From Chromera velia (taxonomy: Eukaryota; Sar; Chromeraceae), in assembly GCA_018398765.1 (NCBI GenBank), contig JAHBMJ010002323.1, positions 1 to 19,950 of the forward strand: a DNA stretch of 19,950 nucleotides, written 5' to 3'. Under the pieces are notes generated by a model. That model was not told where the DNA came from and ran no database searches. It saw only the letters and a list, made by a program, of their open reading frames with translations. Position 1 is the first letter of the stretch. The number at the start of each line of letters is the position of its first letter. Below are positions 1 to 11,026 of the stretch, piece by piece. The translations under genes were made by a program, and so were the position numbers.

Positions 1-128
1 GTCGGGTGGGTGTGGGTGGGTGTGGGTGTGTGCGTGCGTGCGTATGACTGTGTAAAATGTGTGCAAGTTCTGGTGAGAGAAAAGGGCTCGAATTTTATTT
101 TCAGCTGTCAAAACGACAGAGAGGCAAC

Positions 129-194
129 GGTCGGTTTGTCGGTCGGTTTGTCGGTCGGTCGGTCGGTCTGTCCGTCTGTCTGTCTGTCTGTCTC
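129..194. repeat. Tetranucleotide microsatellite (GTCG)n/(TGTC)n
   Basis: A run of GGTC/GGTTTGTC units passes into TGTC units. It is simple-sequence DNA within probable intron. Confidence 0.9.
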
Positions 195-416
195 TGCTCT
201 CGAAGAAAAGCCGTCCCGCCATCATCAGTATTGAGCTAGAGCTAAGTGCTTTTCGAGGCTCTCTTTCCTTTCTCTGTCACCCCTGTAAATCACCTAGCTG
301 ATCGATCCTGGCTTCGTTCATCTCAACGCAATTGCTAAGTGCTCCAAGACGCCTACATCTCTCCGTCCATGATGCCCTCTCTCCCTCCGTCCCTGCCGGC
401 ATCTCTGCCCGCGTGT

Positions 417-438
417 GAGAGAGAGAGAGAGAGAGAGA
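417..438. repeat. (GA)11 microsatellite
   Basis: A perfect GA dinucleotide tract lies about 85 bases before the acceptor of the exon that starts at 523. Confidence 0.9.
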
Positions 439-522
439 AAGAGGGAGTGGGAGTGTCGGCGTGTGTACTCGAAAGTTTGTGTCAAAGGAAGGATGTGCGT
501 ACGTGTCTGCATTGCCCTGCAG

Positions 523-2836
523 GTCTGCCGGAAGATCGACCACTTTCCTGCCAATGCCCTTGCCCTCACAGCGAATGCCCTCGGGAAGCTTGGGGGGCCC
601 CGAGGCGACGCCTCTTCCCCCTCACCCCTTCCAGAGGGAAGCACGAGGTTTGCATTGGAAGTTTTGGCCGAGGAGGTCTTCAGGAGGAGGGCAGACCTTA
701 CGCCACAGGTCGGTCTGAATGTTCACATAGAGTTGCTCTTATGCACTTGGCATAGTCAAGAATAGAGCAGTAAGTATCGGGGACCCCTCACCGCAGCTTT
801 CTTTGCAATTGTCGGACCCCTGCCGTTGAAGTTCCTCCTTTCACTAAAAGCGAAGGTTTGCCTCCTGTTTTCTTCGTGCGCTCCGTCCGAAAGGATGGGG
901 GGTTCTGAAGTCTTTTCAACCACGGCGACAATTTCGAAGGGGAGAGAGAAGTGAGAGAGGTAGGAAGGGAGAACACTCGGGGATGAGACGCAACAGCAAA
1001 TATACCAGAGATATCCTTCAAGGGTCCAAAAGTGCCAGTCCATTGAAACCTTGGACAGGGCAGGAGGGAGGGACTAAATTATGTGGTGCGCAGCGAATGG
1101 TCCACGCTCTTTCATGTCATTCATCTTCGACAATTCTTCCCCCGTTCTCTACATGTTTGTTGTACGATAATGTTTGTCTGATTCTTTTTTTTTGTCTCAC
1201 GACAGGGCGTTGCTTTGGTCCTCAACGCGTTTGCTCGTCTTGACTTGAGAAGCCCTGCTCTATTCGACTACTTCGCCCAGGACGCCCCTCGACAGGCCAA
1301 GACGTATGGGCTGCAGGTCCGTTTTTTGAAATGTTAATTGGTTCTTTCTTTGTGGTGCTTTTCTTCCTTTGGTCCTTTCCTTCATCAATTTTTCCTCAGC
1401 TGATTCGTTCAATCGGTAAGTCGGGAGGGGGGAGGCGGAAAAGGACGATGGAGAGGAGAGGGGGAAGTGAAAAGCGGGCTTGAGGACCGGGAACTCATGG
1501 AAGTGTATAGGACTTCTGCCCCTGCATGCACGGACTGGAAGGGGCCGGTGGGGTGTCTACACTTTCTCTCACACGCGCTCGTCTCTTGCCGATGCTGGGA
1601 CCGCCGCCGCGAGAAGAGTTATTCGAGCACTGTCGAAACTGCGAGTGTGAACGAATGAATGAATGAATGAATGAATGAATGACTAACTCTTTGCAGGCCA
1701 TCTGTCTGGTCTGTGCGGCATTTGCACGTCTTTCTGGTTCCTCTTCTTCTTTAGGGGTTTCTGCCCCGTCTCCCGATCATTCCGTCTCCCTACCGAAATT
1801 GTTCGAGGGACTTGCAAACAGAGTGGGCGTTCTGGCACCAGAAGTTTACCCGAGGGCAGCGGCGATGCTCCTGTTTTCGTTTGGAAAGGCGCAGGTGCGT
1901 CACGGGCCCCTGCTGAAACACATGGGGGAGCACTGCAGACGATTCGCTGCCGACTACAGTGCAGACGAGCTGGCCATGGTTGTGCGAGGGCTGTCAGTGC
2001 TGGACTTGAGGGAGCAGCCCGTGCTCGAGGCAGTGGCCTCTCAGGCTGCTCGATTTGTTCGGCAAAAGAATAAGGAGGGAAAAACATCTGTGGAAGACGA
2101 TTATTTCATGGAAAGGTTTCGGGGTCGGAAATATCATATGGAGAGTGATCGCAGAGAAAGGGAAAGGGCAGAGACGGGGAGAGCGACAAGCCGGGAGGAA
2201 GAGAAAGAGGTGGCATTGTTAGGGAATGTCGTCAGAGGTTCTCCCTGTCGTGTTACCTCTCTTGCGTGGATTCTGGAGGGGTTTGTGCGTCTCCATTTCT
2301 TCCATGCCCCCTCCCTGTTAATCCTTATGCGCGAGGTTGGTGAGAGAGCTGCCGAGCTAGAAGCCCCAGACGTCGTACGAGTTCTCTACTGCCTCGCTCA
2401 GCTACACCCCCCTTCTCGGAAGCCTGTCGAACTCGTGCCCCCCCCTGCGATAGTTGCTCGCATGATGGGCACACTATACGCAAGCAGGCAGGCTGAAATT
2501 CCAGATCCGCCTGCAGATCGCGATAGCGATGGTAGTCAAGGGTTAGGGACTGGGTATGAGAGTGGAGAGGAGGAAGAGAAGGCGGAGGAGTGGGACTCGG
2601 TACGGCAGAAAAGCGGTCACCAGCTGGCTTCGCGTCTGTCTGCATTTATTGGAAGTGAGCTTCCTGAGTCAGCACCGAGGCCAAGCTCGGATTCGGGTGC
2701 TGTGTTGAGTGCTGAAGAGATGGAGCTTGCACTGTGGTCCCTTCAAAGTCTTAGAGGTTCATCACTAGGTTCATCAGTGTGTGGGGAGAAAGGTCAGAAA
2801 ACAAGTTTCGGAAGTCCAACAGGCAACTTCACGTAA
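523..2836 (+). CDS. Heptatricopeptide/octotricopeptide-like repeat protein, 5' partial
   Basis: Three exons join in phase 0: 523-708 (62 codons, acceptor CTGCAG, donor GTCGGT), 1206-1316 (37 codons, acceptor ACAG, donor GTCCGT) and 1697-2836 (379 codons plus TAA, acceptor TTGCAG), 478 residues in all. The product is a series of helical pairs recalling HPR/RAP-family repeats: NALALTANALGKLG, VALVLNAFARLDLRSPALFDY, ICLVCAAFARL, AAAMLLFSFGKAQ, ELAMVVRGLSVLDLREQPVL, VRVLYCLAQL and MELALWSLQSL. In alveolates such proteins are mostly organellar RNA-binding factors; that role is inferred from repeat style only, and no RAP domain is visible. Two acidic/charged low-complexity segments interrupt the repeats (about 2085-2220 and 2500-2610). 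The start lies upstream of the window or in unrecognised exons. The stop falls exactly where AT-rich DNA begins, so the true C-terminus may be missing or spliced further on. Confidence 0.62.
1653..1680. repeat. (GAAT)7 microsatellite
   Basis: Seven perfect GAAT units end 16 bases before the acceptor of the exon starting at 1697. Confidence 0.95.
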
Positions 2837-3600
2837 AATTTCATCTCACATAATTGTTTAACATACAGGTTTTTTCGTGACTTGGACAGTAAGTTTCTTC
2901 AACAGTCATGCGGCAGCGCTTAATTACTAGCTGAACTAGTACCTAGACTAGTACCTGAATTATAGCATGTGAAATATTATTACAAGTTGATACTAGAGTT
3001 GATGTATACGTCGAATTATCATCAATGATTCTTCATCTTTGAAGTTACACGCTATCCTAAACGCTGTAATGGCTCATGATACATGTTATTGCACTGAAAT
3101 TTTACCTTGAATTTTATCATTTAAATCTGGACTTAAATAAAAAAATATTAAATTAATGTTTAAATCATTAATTGGAAATCCTAACTTTTACAAAAAAAAA
3201 AATAAACGTTTTAATGAGTGATTTCTACTACGATAACTCTACTACTAATCTATGATGTACTTCTTACGGTTTTAGTTTTTTTAGAACTTGAATCTTGCAA
3301 TGAAACTGGTGATCACATACAATCACATGTACGTAGAATAACAAAAAAGAACCAGTTTGAAGACAAACTAATATCATGATATAAAGTTGAAACTATGTAT
3401 CATGTACAATTTAATCTAAAATTTAATAACTTCATTGACTGAAAAGGCTACTTAAAAAGCAATGTAAAAACATGTATGCAGCGCAAACATCCATGCAGGA
3501 AAATATTCAAATTTAAAAACATTCAATCACTGGCAAAACAATCATAAATTAGACTATTGTACAATATTGAAATTTTGTTCGTTTTCTTTCGATTTTTTTA
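2837..3600. other. AT-rich island
   Basis: Base composition changes abruptly at the TAA that ends the HPR-like frame: about 760 bases of A/T-rich DNA with short A and T runs lie inside a region of roughly 50% GC. No open frame of useful size is present. A direct repeat ACTAGTACCT occurs near 2935 and 2949. It could be a 3' UTR, a long AT-rich intron (the junction reads AC|GTAAAA at 2832-2837) or an insertion such as a decayed element or organellar DNA. I recognise no family. Confidence 0.7.
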
Positions 3601-4256
3601 CCTTTTTGTTGCAAACAACAACTGAGGAAAAAGAAGAACGCTACGCAGTGGACTCCGATGAGCGAGAGATGCAGAAGAAGGAGAAATTTTAAAGTTGATC
3701 AAACCCTGAGGGCCGGGAGAACGTGCCAGGAAGAGGGGAGATGCCCATGTCTGCTGAGATAGGCAGCCCTGGTCAGAGACTCTGCCATTGGAAAGTCTGA
3801 ATGTAAAGGGATCGCGCAAACCTGGGACCAACGTACGAGCAAATTTGCGGCACCAAAAGACCCGCAGTAAGAACCCAATCATGTGCGTGGGATGATCTTC
3901 TTCGTGAAGTACGATTGTTGCCGGGCATGGACTCAAAACCTCGGTTCTGGTCTCTTCTTTTTCATTTAGCTTGTTCCTTCGCGCTTTGTTTTCTTTCTTG
4001 CTTCTTTGCTTTCCGTGTCCATGTCTTCTCTCTCTCTCAAGCTGTCTTTCCGACTTGTCATTTTCGAGAGCAGAGCGTGGTGTAACAGGTTTGTTTCCGG
4101 ACAGTCAGGAAGTGCTGCACACACTCAGACTCCCTGCATGCATATTTGATTAGAAAATTAAGTCGGTGGTCGATCCGTTCAGAGCATGTGCATGAGTCGG
4201 TGTGAGCGCATGGGTGCATTGTGTGCATTGATGAGGTCAGTCAACGGTCTCGATCC
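3601..4256. other. No gene recognised
   Basis: Normal GC returns after the AT-rich island. A 112-codon minus-strand frame (3936-3598) has no recognisable domain, no splice-site support and a proline/serine/arginine-rich composition typical of chance frames. A short charged plus-strand frame ends in TAA near 3690 and could be a terminal exon of the upstream gene, but no splice site of matching phase was found. The part next to 4256 is probably the 3' UTR of the minus-strand PDE gene. Confidence 0.5.
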
Positions 4257-7048
4257 TTATCGAGGCTTCCCTGTCCTTTCCCCCGTCTCCTGGTCGAAGA
4301 AGAATGTTCTTCCCTTCTCCTTTCCGGGAGACAAAAGCGGGGTCCGCAACTCTTCTGACACCATGCTCGTACGAGTCGCCGTGCCCCCGTCCCTCCCTCG
4401 GGGCGCGACTGCGGGGTGGGACGCGAGAAGTGTCGCCTTATCTTGTGGTTCCTCAAAAAGGTAGGCCTGCAGCACGCACAAACCCAGAAGGAAGGAAAGG
4501 CAGCCACACAATCATGTGCGAATAGAATTTCTCAGATAAGCAGCCAGGCAGTACATCGATACAAAATCAATCTAACGATTCCACACGAACCGTCCTTGAG
4601 CTCCAAAGAAAAACGGGAAGGTCAAAGCTCATTCACACTACTGCGTTCACCAGGCAGTGTCATCGAAAGAAACAGATCCTCCAATGACCCACCGATATAA
4701 TACAGATGGACAACATGAGAGAGAATCAGCAATAGACAGAGAGAGGATAGGCAGATATGGGAACGACCAAACGTGTGCCGACTGAAAATTCCATGAAACA
4801 AGGCCCTCTGGTTCTTTGCTTTGCCCTGTCCGTTTCTCTCCGTCCGTCTCCGTGTCGCAGGGGTTCTGCGAAGAGAGCGACTACAGGAAGAATAGACAGG
4901 ACAGGGCTCGGTGCACATGAGAGAGCCCGGGAGGGAAATCATACGCCGGTCAATAAAAAAAAAAATACGAATGGATAAATCGATCCACTGACCGACCGAC
5001 CGACCGGCACAAGTGCGGCCGTAGAGGCCGTGTCGTTCCACCTTGACACGTTCTCATTCAAGTGCCGCACGCACACAGCTGCAATGCGACTGCAAGATCC
5101 CGCACTTTCCGCTTCGTCACACAAAGAGGTGGGGGAGTGCATGGGTGCGCATCGAGACGATTCTCCTCCACCTGCATCCCTCGCTCCAGAGCCTGTGCGG
5201 GCCATTTGCTCTATCAAGGAGAGTTCCACAAAGAGCTCTCTGCAAGTCCGGAAAGGAAAGCAGGTTTTTGTTTTTGTTTGTGTGTGCATCGCTCATTTGT
5301 TGCATGCTTATTGACATGCGGATGTCACTTTGTCCTGCGACCGGGGGATCTCTTTTGATTCTGCAAACAGATCCCTGCACACCACAGAGAGGTCAGGCGG
5401 CAGAGGGCCCTCCTCCTCCTCGTCAGTGACACACAGATTATGTTCATTGTCTTCTTGTGATACGTTGTTCTTTTTTTTCTCGAATAGTCCCTTGCAGGGA
5501 GTGCCTGCTCGGCGGCCGGGAACATAATTGAAGAACAAAAACAAAACTGACTTGCAGACGAAAGAGAGAAAGCCCGATTGCGACTTGCACAGACTCTCAG
5601 GAGACGCGCCCTCCCTCGAGCACAGAGGCGACACCGGTAGCTGCATGGCAATCTCGAGGTCCCCTTGACCGAAAAACTCCTGTGTCACCGCGAAGCTATA
5701 CTTCTTATGGATCTCCCAGGGCTTTGCGCTGTGGCCTGCAGGCATGAGGGATTGGCAACTAGACGAGTGTCTCAGCTCAAGTGTACGCTAGCTTGAAAAG
5801 GTCCCGGTCAGCCCAGACTTGCAGCGAATGTGTTTAAGTGGAGACCGAATTTCTGTTTTTCACACTGAAGTTTTATTATTTTTGCAAAGATCACTGCATC
5901 CGACTCTGAACTCTATGCAGGCATGTAGGCCAAAGGGGGATTCAGTACATGCAGGGATCAACAGGCAAGCAAGCAAGCAAGAAGTGCACGCACCTAGATC
6001 TGCCGCCTTCAAGCACCCTCTGGTGACGAGCCAGACGTCCTGCTCCATGTTCTTTCCGCTCTGTTCAGATATCATCCTGTTGAGCCATGACTCTCTTGAG
6101 AGGCACTGCCGAAACTCGTCGCCTTTAGTCCGGAGCTTCAATGACGACATGAATTGAAAGTGCTGCAGCAGAGGGACGCGAGTTATTTTGGGGTGTCGCT
6201 TTTCTTTGCCAAAATCTGTGAGGGAAAAGGACGGACATCAGCAAATATACAGAGAAGCTCTGCCAGATGAGAGGACAAAAAGAAAATGGAAGAGGCAAGA
6301 CGAAACAACAAGAAGACAAGACAGAATCCACTCAGAAAGAAAGAGAGCAACCGAAAAGTTCAAAGACGTCAACAATCAGGCTTTCAGGTCACTCACCCCT
6401 TTCATGTCTGTGTCCAAAATGAGGTCAATCAGTCCCGACCGAAACGCTTTCCACCCGCTTCTCTCAAGATTGCTCTGCGCTCACGGAATGCAAAAGAACA
6501 GATTAAGATCTACAGCCACGCACAAACTCTAGTTGGCGTACGGGTGAAAGACAGTTGGCTGGAGGGAAAAGAAATTCTCGCACTTCAATCGACCATGTGA
6601 AGGCATTCCAGACGTGTCCTTGTCCATCTTTCAGCGACTCGAAAAAAGCACAACAATGGAGATGAAAGGACTGCGACTGCAGAGGCCAAAATGGACAGAG
6701 ACGCAGACGCAGCTAGAGGAATAGACGGTTGAGAGTTACAACTTCATTCACGATGAGCTGCTCCCACTGACAAGGAAGTTGCAGTTGGGGTCTTTGAGTA
6801 TTCGGAAAGTCTGAGCGCAGTGAAAGTTCTCCAAAATGCTCCGGTCGTTGTATACCTGTGCGAGGTCGCTCTCACTGCAGACAGGAGGTAGCAAGAACAG
6901 CAAGATCGAAGCATTGAAGTAGGCAGACACAGAAGGAGAAACAGAAAAGTGACAGATGTGCGTAGGGCAGCGCAAAGACGTGTAGACAGGCAGATAAAGA
7001 ACAAAACAAGGAGTGCAGCAAGCAAGGAAGGAAGGGGGGAAGGAAGGA

Positions 7049-7101
<53 letters not shown>

Positions 7102-7102
7102 C

Positions 7103-7141
<39 letters not shown>

Positions 7142-7587
7142 CATGCACTGACGTATTGGAATGGAAGAGATTGTTTACCCCGTCATGTCCCAGATCGTGG
7201 CACAATGCCGCGATGACCACCGTCAAATTTTGGACCGGGCTCAGACGGCACCTCACGCCCACTTGCTGAGTCAGCCAGACAGTCATCAGAGCGACCTGCA
7301 TGCAGACCAGATTCGTTCCACGGGATCCATGCACTTGTATGCTCTGGGAATGCAAGTGGACGCATGTCGTTCTCTGGTGAAGGACGCTAACCAGGCATAC
7401 ATGGAGAAAAGAAAAACACCGACTGATGCACTGAAACGACCACCAGAAAAAAAAGAACAGGCGCGACTGACATCCGCTCCGTGTAAAGCGTTGTGATAGG
7501 GGGCGTCCTCACAGTAGTTGGCCTGGGCCTGCATGTAGGGAGAGTAAAATTGTGTGTGTGTGTGTGTGTGTGTGTGTGGGGGGGTGT

Positions 7588-7635
<48 letters not shown>

Positions 7636-10600
7636 GTGTCCCTGTACACTTTTTTGGTATGATTCATTCCAGGTCACAAAGGGCAAAGTGCAAGAACAGC
7701 GCTGTTGGTTTACAGAACGGAATCTGCTTTCAGGACATAAATGCGAGGGCTCGTTGTTTGGTATTCTTGTTTCTTTCTTTGAAAGGCAGGCAAAGCGGCC
7801 TTTGGAATGCCTAGTAATTTGGAAGAGATAGGAAGAGAACAGTCAAAATAAGTGCGGATCTGGAGTCTCTTGATGATTCTTGTCTTTTCCATCAATTCTC
7901 TTACTTCACTGTCTCACAGTGCTTCTGGCAGTTGTTTGACTTTTTTCTGTTCCTCTCCTCATTCGCACGGGCGGACAATGCAGCGACCGACCACTGTAAG
8001 AAAGTTTGTGAGTTTTCGAATTGCCGTCAGCTGTAGCGGGTCCTGGAAGAGAGGACGGAGGAGGTGCACTCCCACAATGGGAAGCGGATGTTTGATCTTC
8101 ACCACGAACCCCATCCCCCCCTCAAGGTCCTCCCTGTCGGACCCGTTCAACCGCCCCTCCACCGCCACACCCAGCAGTTCCCGGAGATCCAGACCCCAAT
8201 GGGCCTCTGCCTCCGAGGACAGGGAGAGTTGGCCCTCTACCTCTTCTGGTAGCTCCGCGAGGGATTGAGGTAACTTCGATGCAACTGGTAACAGCATCAA
8301 ACTCACCTGCAATACTCACGCAGAGAGGTATAGATATACACCCCTTTCCTCCCTCCGGTTGGTCGACCAAGTTTCCTTTCTTTTCTTTTCCGCCATTTGA
8401 CTCTGTGGAGGGGGAACCTTTTCTTTTCTTCTCTTTTGCTGCATGAGTGCATGTATGAATGAATGATTGCCTGCTTGCTTCCTTGCCTGCTTGTTTTCGT
8501 AATGACTCATCAGAAATAGTAAGCACACGAAACCCTTTTTTCCAATATCTCCGTAGCGTTCTAGCATGCCGACCTGCTTTCCCACGTTCTCCTCTGGGAT
8601 GGACTCCAACCTTCCGCTGGTCCTTCTGCTCAGATCTCTTACCATGTGGCTGTGATTCAAAGCCACAGTGTGGGTCTTCGCAAAGTTGGCATTGAGAAAA
8701 GAAACCATCTTCGTGTCTGCAACGCCGTCCGCGGGACTCTCTCCACCAGGATCTGCCGAGCGGCGACGAGAGACGCCTCCTCGTTTTCCCCGACCCAACA
8801 ACTGGATGGAGGCACATTTACATGCAGGTAAAGTCACATGTCCACGTGAACACAGGAAAACCACCCACGTACAGAGGGACAGAGAGGGACAGGCGGGCAG
8901 GGATGCAGGCAGGGAGGGAGGCACTGGATAGGTTTGGAAAGACACAAGCACACAGAGAGAAGGTGCACACAGACATGCAAGCACATGAAAAAAAGAAGCT
9001 CCTGGAACTAACACAAAACACATCGGGACCTTCGTCCCCCAAAACGCCTAGACTCACCCCCAAAATGTCGACGTCAAAAAGTTGTTCTGCGTTTGATGCT
9101 AGAATGGTTGCCTCATTGAGACTCTTCACCATTCTCCGCACAGACACCGACAGCTGGGTCGCAGTCCCCCTCTCGATACCTGAACTTTCCTGCAGGCAGC
9201 AATGCATCCATCCGGGCACCCATGCATCCATCCATCCAATCATACACAGAAGACAGCTAGAGGATGGATGAGTGGCATGCATCCGGAAGAAAGTGGTGGC
9301 AAGAATCGAAAAAGTTCAAATGAGAAGGCGAGACCTTTCTTTAAAAAAGGACAAATGTCATTGCATGCAGAAGCATCCCCCGAGGGAACTCGAGAAATGA
9401 AGTCCTGCAAAATGTTTTCTCTTTTTTCGCTTGATCTGCCTCTTTTGTTTTCTTTCCCGCGTGCCTGCCTGTCTACCTGCTTGCCTGACTGAAGATGACT
9501 GCTCAGGTTCACTGAAGCATTTTGCGTTTTCAGTGAGAAATTCAGGGGGTGTCCCTCTTCCTTGCTTGAGCATACTTATTCGTTCTTCAATTCGATCGTC
9601 GGCTTATCCCTATTTCGACTCCGACATCGAAATGGTTGATGTTTGAAAGCAATTAAAGACAGAGAGAAACATTAACAAGGTGTTTTGAGGAGTGAGTGGT
9701 CCACAAAACGTTACAAATACAGAGAGAGAGGCAGACCTCCACTCCAAGTTCGGTCATGTATCTGATCTCTTCTATCCGGGTTTGCCGTTTGTACTTCCTC
9801 TCCTCTTTCCTTACCGTGTGATGTACATGGAGAGATTCTTTTCGCCTTCCCAAACGACGCAGAATTTATCATCTCTTTTGCGACAAAGAAAACGACAGAA
9901 AGGGAGACGATCGTGCGGTGCTCAGGTAGTCTTTCAGTCACCCTTCCACTCATTTACGCACTCACTTACTGTTGTCTGGACGCAAAATGTGAAGACTATG
10001 CGCAGACGAACAATATCAGCCGTATTTGTTTTAGAAGGGCGTACCGGCACGAGAAAAAAGTTTTCCATTTTGCGGAGACCCCTTGAGACCTCAGCAAGCA
10101 GATTGACGAGTCTCTCCACAGAGCTGGTGCCCCCCTTTGACCTCAAGAGGTCGTCTCTCTCGTCGACTAAGTTGGCGATCCGCGTGCGTTGGTGGCCGAT
10201 TGTCGTCAGGAGAATGCGGAGGTAATACTGCAGCTTGACCGACAGACGAACAGCAGGAATGAATGCAGGCTGAAAAGCAGGGTCGGAGAAGGAAGAGAGG
10301 ACGCATGTGCATGGTGGGAATGGCTACAAGACAATGAGATGAATGGTGGGTTCCAGTCTGTGCAAAACGTGCAGTCTCTGCGTCTTTGCTTTTCATTGAG
10401 ACTCCTCTATATGATTTCAATGGACACAAATCCGACGGAATTGCTGTGAGAAACGTTAATCCATTAATGCAGCAGGTCAAAGGGTCGCCTTGCTCACCCT
10501 GTAGTTTCTCTCCTCTCACTACCGACCTGGTTCCCTTGCTGCATCCTATTTTCTTTCCTAAGGAGGGGAAAAAGCGTCCTCGCTTGAACAGACACGCACC

Positions 10601-10969
10601 TGACGAAACGCCTATATCAGACGGATCGAGTGAACTGCCTGTCATGCTTTCCTTCATTGCAGCAGTGCTGTACAACAGCGAGTCAGTGAGCCATGCACCT
10701 AGCAGCTTTGAATCGCCATCAGACACCGGACAGGCTGCAAAGGTGTTCCCATGCACACCCAAAGCTGACGTACCTCTTCTTTGAGCACAGCCGCCATGAC
10801 TGCACCCAGGACGACCACCTCACACAGGAGGAAAAATGTGAGGACCGCAACTTCCTGCTTTGCCAGTCTGCGTATCCAACAGGGGGCGAAAAAGAAATAT
10901 GCAGACCTCTCTGTGTGCATGCACAATTTTCTTCTCTTGTGACAGCGCACAAGAACAATCAAGCGCGCG

Positions 10970-11026
<57 letters not shown>

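Larger units (their letters stand above)
1..522. other. Repeat-rich stretch before the first supported exon
   Basis: No exon is convincingly supported here. The stretch holds GT-rich sequence (1-45), a tetranucleotide array (129-194), a GA tract (417-438) and a pyrimidine-rich lead-in to the TGCAG acceptor at 518-522, so it reads as intron of the HPR-like gene that continues on the plus strand. A short open segment from 297 (reading LIDPGFVHLNAIAKC) resembles an HPR-type helix. It has no donor of matching phase, so I did not add it to the gene. Confidence 0.5.

Noticed and set aside
297-371. Plus-strand segment reading LIDPGFVHLNAIAKC as an extra HPR exon
   Set aside because: The acceptor CCTAG is acceptable, but no donor keeps phase 0 with the exon at 523, and the frame stops at 369-371.
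3604-3690. Charged plus-strand tail (ERYAVDSDEREMQKKEKF) as terminal exon of the HPR-like gene
   Set aside because: No acceptor matches the phase of the possible AC|GTAAAA donor at 2833. It remains possible but unsupported.
3598-3936. 112-codon minus-strand frame
   Set aside because: No domain, no splice support, low-information composition, and it begins at the edge of the AT-rich island.
6949-7269. Long frames through the AC/AG microsatellite
   Set aside because: They are translations of simple repeats and overlap confirmed PDE exons on the other strand.
7387-7831. Frames through the TG microsatellite on both strands
   Set aside because: Poly-Cys/Val or poly-His/Thr products of a dinucleotide repeat inside a PDE intron.
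9490-9640. Minus-strand frame RIEERISMLKQGRGTPPEF as a PDE exon
   Set aside because: Its possible splice sites are in phase 1 while both neighbouring PDE exons need phase 0, and it contains tandem CAGG-type repeat sequence.
10590-10734. Minus-strand frame CPVSDGDSKLLGAWLTDSLLYS with TTTGCAG acceptor and CAG|GTGCGT donor as a PDE exon
   Set aside because: Phase does not fit exon 3 or exon 4. Exon 3 joins exon 4 directly in phase 0 and gives a continuous helix. A rare isoform cannot be excluded.
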